In this document: positions 60,611-64,000 of the stretch, in pieces
Layout: every line of letters begins with the position of its first letter
Numbering within the stretch: position 1 is the first letter of the stretch
Assembly: GCF_013299165.1 (NCBI RefSeq)
Contig: NZ_JAAFKD010000003.1
Location: 309,381-373,380, forward strand
Direction of reading: 5' to 3'
Length of the DNA stretch: 64,000 nt
Source: Microcoleus sp. bin38.metabat.b11b12b14.051
GTDB lineage: Bacteria; Cyanobacteriota; Cyanobacteriia; Cyanobacteriales; Microcoleaceae
The notes under the pieces: generated by a model
Told to the model about the DNA's origin: nothing
The model's input: only the letters and a program-made list of their open reading frames with translations
Databases searched by the model: none
Translations under genes and position numbers: made by a program

Positions 60611-60757
60611 CGTAAATCTCAGAAACCGGGTTTCTCTCGGTATTTCTCGTTACCCAACCCAAAAACTCGTAGAAACCCGGTTTCTTGCCCCCGGCGTAAA
60701 TCTCAGAAACCGGGTTTCTTTCGGTATTTCTCGTCACCCAACCCAAAAACTCAAAGA
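60611..60757. repeat. AGAAACCSGGTTTCT units, inverted orientation (two)
   Basis: Two units in the opposite orientation to those at 55.7-58.3 kb (AATCTCAGAAACCGGGTTTC ... CACCCAACCCAAAAACTC). Confidence 0.85.
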
Positions 60758-60908
60758 TGTCAAATGGGTTCTATAAACTTTAATATCCGTTTATTTCTTA
60801 GTCCCTCTGAGCTCGGACATCGTTTGTGTAGATGCGGTTTCAACCGCCGAGTCTTATTTATTTCTTAGTCCGCGATCGGACTTTTACAACAATGTCATAC
60901 AGCCAATT

Positions 60909-61013
60909 CACCAGAAAGAATTGGTTTAAAGCCGGAACCCCTAAAGGCGAGAAATTAAAATCAGACGATTCATTACTCCAATCCTCTTCCTTCTAGGTAG
61001 AGGTAGCTGTCAA
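60909..61013. repeat. Dispersed ~105-bp repeat, copy C
   Basis: Third copy of the family at 24031-24142 and 35088-35198: CACCAGAAAGAATTGGTTTA, GGCGAGAAATTAAAATCAGA, GACGATTCATTACTC and AGGTAGAGGTAGCTGTCAAC. Confidence 0.75.
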
Positions 61014-61287
61014 CTCTTCGACTTCGCTCAGCGCAAGCTGTCAACTGTCAACTATCAACTGAATGAAGACTTACCAATCAAACTATGGAAGTCGATTTAA
61101 ATGATTATTTTATTGATAATATTAGTCAAATTATTGGGATATTCAAATATTTGATAAAATAAGACGGCGAATGGAATTCGCGACTACACAAACCAAGTCC
61201 GCACTTCGACAAGCTCAGCGACCACCTCCGCGGACTCAAGAAAATCATATAATTTTCACCGCCGTGTCTTCTTCTGATTTTGACAAA

Positions 61288-61521
61288 TTAGGGCAAATTT
61301 TCCCAAGCTTGAGCCACAATCTCGCTCAGCCAGCGCCTTTGAGCCAAATCGAGCAGATTGTCGTCTGCGAGCACCTCAGCCTTTAACTCATCCAAAGACT
61401 GAGAACGCGATCGGGCTATTTGAATCACACCCGCGATCGCAGATGCCACCAATTCTTCATTCAGCGGCTGCTGTCGCAAAGCAATCATTTCTTGAGGATT
61501 CGTAGGAATGGGGTAATTCAT
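61288..61521 (-). CDS. Small helical protein, unknown function
   Basis: 77 residues, MNYPIPTNPQEMIALRQQPL then NEELVASAIAGVIQIARSRS, QSLDELKAEVLADDNLLDLA and RRWLSEIVAQAWENLP. It is soluble and all-helical with a clean ATG. It looks like small cyanobacterial hypotheticals that I cannot name. Divergent from the flavoprotein gene by ~180 bp. Confidence 0.7.
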   Translation of the reverse strand: MNYPIPTNPQEMIALRQQPLNEELVASAIAGVIQIARSRSQSLDELKAEVLADDNLLDLAQRRWLSEIVAQAWENLP

Positions 61522-61701
61522 GAGATTGCATACCGAAGAAAGTAGATATTCAGCTACTGCGGGGCTTCCAGCGAATTAGCTAAAAATCTGAGAACACTGT
61601 AAACTTATTTAAAACTAAATAAGTATTCGGGAGTATAGCCTACTTTGCTCCCTTGTCAACTCCCCCATCTTTATGAATTTATTAGGAATAGAGACCGCAA
61701 A

Positions 61702-63894
61702 ATGCAAGAAATTCTTTATCTAGAAGTCCCGACACCGGATACAGCAGCCGTCTGTACTTGGTTGCAACACGAATTTGATCCCGGAATCGGAGAAAAAATT
61801 ATTACTCCTGACGGTTTTCGCCTGCTTTCAAAGGTAACAGCAGCCGAGTTTGTCAAATCTGGAGTTCAAAATGCTAATCTAAAACCGACATTCGCTGATA
61901 GCAATTCCGAAAACCACAATTCGCGATCGACTGAACTTTCCACTTTTGTCTGGTCAGTTCAGCGTACAACTTATTTAAAAGTTTTTCGTCTAGAAGACGC
62001 GCCCCCTGGCGAAAAAAAGTTCCTAGAAACTCTGAATCTGGCTGTGAGAAACAAGTTTCCCCATCACTACCTGGAACCCCCAGTCATAGACCTCTCCAAA
62101 CAGTCAATTTTTGACGCTCTTGCCCCCCATTACCCCCTCACCGTCAAATACTTCCAAAAAATGCCCAAAGGCGAATACGACCTTCAGCGCGTCTACTGGT
62201 GGGAGCAGCGCTGGCGCGAAGGCACTCGCAATCCTCAAAAGCCAAAGCAAGTAGTGTTTTTGAAGGAAGAAGGAAGAAGGAAGAAGGAAGAAGGAAGAAG
62301 GAAGAAGGAAGAAGGCACTGTTTCGGTATCCGATTCTGGGGATACTTTTAAGGAAGAAGGCACTGTTTCGGTGTCGGATGCTGGGGATACTGTTTACGAT
62401 TTGATTTATATTGGTGGGGCTTTGGGAGTTATTCACGCCGCAGTTATGGCGAGATTGGGCTACCGAGTGCTGCTGCTGGAAAGAATGCCTTTCGGGCGGA
62501 TGAATCGGGAGTGGAATATTTCGCGGGATGAAATTCAAAGCTTAATTGATTTGGGTTTGTTTACGGCTGCGGAAATCGAAACTTTGATTGCCCGAGAATA
62601 CAAAGATGGCTACAACAAGTTTTTTGATGCTAACAATCCGCCCGTTGCTAAAGCCCCAATCCTCCACACGCCGAAGGTGTTGAACGTAGCTTTAGATGGT
62701 GAAAAACTGCTGTATTTGGCTGGAGTTAAGCTAACAGAAGCTGGCGGGGAAATTTGGGACGAAACCGAGTTTATCAGAGCTGATGTTGACTCTGAGAAAG
62801 TAGTAGTTCAGGGCCGCCACTTGCCGACAAAAGCCGATCGCACAACCTCCGCCAGACTGCTAGTAGACGCAATGGGTTCAGCTTCTCCCATCGCTTGGCA
62901 ATTGAACGGAGGGCGGGCGTTTGACAGCGTTTGCCCCACCGTCGGAGCTGCCATTGACGGAGGATTTGAGCCGGGGGTTTGGGATTCCGAGTACGGGGAT
63001 GTTCTCTACAGTCACGGCGACATTTCCCGCGGCCGCCAGCTCATTTGGGAACTGTTTCCCGCTGCTGGTGGAGAGCTAACAGTTTATCTGTTTCACTACC
63101 ACCAAGTAAATCCCGAAAATCCCGGTTCTTTGCTGGAACTGTACGAGGACTTTTTTACGATTTTGCCGGAGTACCGCCGCTGCGATCTCGATAAATTGGT
63201 GTGGAAAAAGCCGACTTTTGGTTATATCCCCGGGCATTTTAGCAGCAACAGCAGCGATCGCGCGGTGGCAGTCGATCGCCTAATTGCGATCGGCGATGCA
63301 GCATCTTTGCAATCTCCCTTAGTATTCACCGGTTTCGGCTCCCTCGTCCGCAATCTTTTTCGCCTAACAGACCTTCTGGATACAGCCCTAAAACACGATT
63401 TGTTGACAGTAAATCACTTAAACCAAATTCGCGCTTACCAGAGCAACGTGTCAGTAACTTGGCTGTTTTCTAAAGGGATGATGGTTCCCACCGGCCGCAG
63501 TTTGCCGCCCCAAAGAATTAATTCAATTCTCAATACCTTTTTCGGTATTTTGGCAGAACAAGAACTCACCGTAGCCGAAACTTTTATTAAAGATAGAGTC
63601 GATTGGCTCACTTTCAATCGATTGGCTATTCAAGCAGCCGGAAAAAACCCTTCTTTGCTGTTGTGGATTTTAGATTTTGTCACCTTGGGCGATGTTTGGC
63701 GCTGGTTGGGGAGTTACTTAACTTTTACTCTGCTGGCTTTAGCCAGTTGGCTGTTCGGATGGCTGCCGAGTTTCGCCCGCAAGGTACAGCCTTGGTTGGA
63801 ACCCAGATATCCGGGTGTTTGGCTGTGGCTGTTAGCTACTAGCTATGCTCTTACCTACGGCATGGGAAAAGGGAAGAAAATAGTTTTGAGTTGA
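61702..63894 (+). CDS. FAD-dependent oxidoreductase of the CruA/CruP lycopene cyclase-like family
   Basis: 730 residues from the ATG at 61702 (MQEILYLEVPTPDTAAVCTW); an in-frame start at 61645 would add 19. The N-terminal ~190 residues precede a dinucleotide-binding motif (YDLIYIGGALGVIHAAVMAR), then REWNISRDEIQSLIDLGLFT, LLVDAMGSASPIAWQLNGG and AIGDAASLQSPLVFTGFGS, the FAD-binding pattern of CruA/CruP. The C-terminus has a hydrophobic segment (LTFTLLALASWLFGWLPS). CruA is a lycopene cyclase; CruP is a paralogue with a protective or unclear role. Which one this is cannot be decided here. Just before the FAD motif is a lineage-specific low-complexity insert (repeated K, E, G, R and a duplicated EEGTVSVSD unit). 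Confidence 0.75.
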   Translation: MQEILYLEVPTPDTAAVCTWLQHEFDPGIGEKIITPDGFRLLSKVTAAEFVKSGVQNANLKPTFADSNSENHNSRSTELSTFVWSVQRTTYLKVFRLEDAPPGEKKFLETLNLAVRNKFPHHYLEPPVIDLSKQSIFDALAPHYPLTVKYFQKMPKGEYDLQRVYWWEQRWREGTRNPQKPKQVVFLKEEGRRKKEEGRRKKEEGTVSVSDSGDTFKEEGTVSVSDAGDTVYDLIYIGGALGVIHAAVMARLGYRVLLLERMPFGRMNREWNISRDEIQSLIDLGLFTAAEIETLIAREYKDGYNKFFDANNPPVAKAPILHTPKVLNVALDGEKLLYLAGVKLTEAGGEIWDETEFIRADVDSEKVVVQGRHLPTKADRTTSARLLVDAMGSASPIAWQLNGGRAFDSVCPTVGAAIDGGFEPGVWDSEYGDVLYSHGDISRGRQLIWELFPAAGGELTVYLFHYHQVNPENPGSLLELYEDFFTILPEYRRCDLDKLVWKKPTFGYIPGHFSSNSSDRAVAVDRLIAIGDAASLQSPLVFTGFGSLVRNLFRLTDLLDTALKHDLLTVNHLNQIRAYQSNVSVTWLFSKGMMVPTGRSLPPQRINSILNTFFGILAEQELTVAETFIKDRVDWLTFNRLAIQAAGKNPSLLLWILDFVTLGDVWRWLGSYLTFTLLALASWLFGWLPSFARKVQPWLEPRYPGVWLWLLATSYALTYGMGKGKKIVLS

Positions 63895-63898
63895 TAGC

Positions 63899-63955
63899 TG
63901 AGTGCAGTGCCGTATCGCTCTCGTTGAATACGCGAGCGATACGGCACTGCACTCA
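63899..63955 (+). terminator. 22-bp perfect stem-loop after the CruA/CruP-like gene
   Basis: The 22-nt arms at 63899-63920 and 63934-63955 (core GCAGTGCCGTATCGCTC) are perfectly complementary across a 13-nt loop, four bases after the stop codon. Its core is shared with the small palindromes at 9430, 14746 and 35016. Confidence 0.75.
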
Positions 63956-64000
63956 AATAATATTTTTCCTGTCGAAATGCAAACGATATTATCTGTCTTT

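Larger units (their letters stand above)
60573..61287. other. Repeat-filled intergenic region
   Basis: About 700 bp with inverted units of the AGAAACCSGGTTTCT family (60611-60757), a single TGTGTAGATGCGGTTTCAAC unit related to 49560-49918, the dispersed repeat copy C (60909-61013) and heptamer sequence near 61030-61060. No gene is supported. Confidence 0.65.

Overview
The window comes from a cyanobacterium, most likely a filamentous non-heterocystous member of the Oscillatoriales (Microcoleus/Oscillatoria-like). Evidence: the HIP1 octamer GCGATCGC is very frequent; there is a ferredoxin-type nitrate assimilation cluster (nirA-nrtABCD-narB); NirA carries the C-terminal plant-type ferredoxin domain known from filamentous cyanobacteria; isoleucyl-tRNA synthetase carries the cyanobacterial CAAD membrane domain; and XisH/XisI, Uma2, DUF433/DUF5615, pentapeptide-repeat, PEP-CTERM and Roco proteins are present. 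Genus assignment is inference.

Layout. 0-13.7 kb: a membrane protein cut by the window edge, a toxin-less ParD antitoxin, ribBA, a pentapeptide-repeat protein, a HerA-like ATPase, a group 2 sigma factor, a secreted protein and a CHASE4 hybrid-sensing histidine kinase. 13.7-20.7 kb: cobO, Uma2, a membrane protein, moeA, a NarL-type regulator, rimM, a PsiE-like protein and an RRM RNA-binding protein. 21.3-33.4 kb (minus strand): nitrate assimilation. Two tandem NtcA-type promoters precede nirA, followed by nrtA, nrtB, nrtC, an unusual nrtD with a membrane-anchored C-terminal extension, and narB, which may have its own NtcA-type promoter. moeA in the same window supplies a step of the molybdenum cofactor that NarB needs. 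33.7-40.2 kb: small ORFs, a frameshifted yjbQ, a PEP-CTERM protein, a large C39-like peptidase and a peroxiredoxin.

40.4-45.7 kb is an accessory island. Two antitoxin genes (HicB-like and DUF433) each overlap a toxin reading frame cut to 8-9 codons. They are followed by an AT-rich cassette: a short STAND NTPase divergent from a GTPase, a small amphipathic protein and a zinc-ribbon protein. The last three proteins share a short C-terminal motif, and this cassette is the best candidate here for an undescribed system. 46-49.6 kb is ileS. 49.9-58 kb is a second accessory island: XisI/XisH, DUF4926, a 1253-residue Roco protein, VapBC and an intact DUF433/DUF5615 pair, set among dense palindromic repeats. 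58.3-64 kb: aspartoacylase, an M23 lipoprotein, a small protein and a CruA/CruP-like flavoprotein.

Intergenic DNA is dominated by heptanucleotide tandem repeats (STRR type) and by several dispersed palindromic families. Some run into coding sequence: they give aspartoacylase its stop codon, form the DUF4926 C-terminus, and add low-complexity inserts to RibBA and the CruA/CruP-like protein. No tRNA, rRNA, CRISPR array or transposase gene was found.
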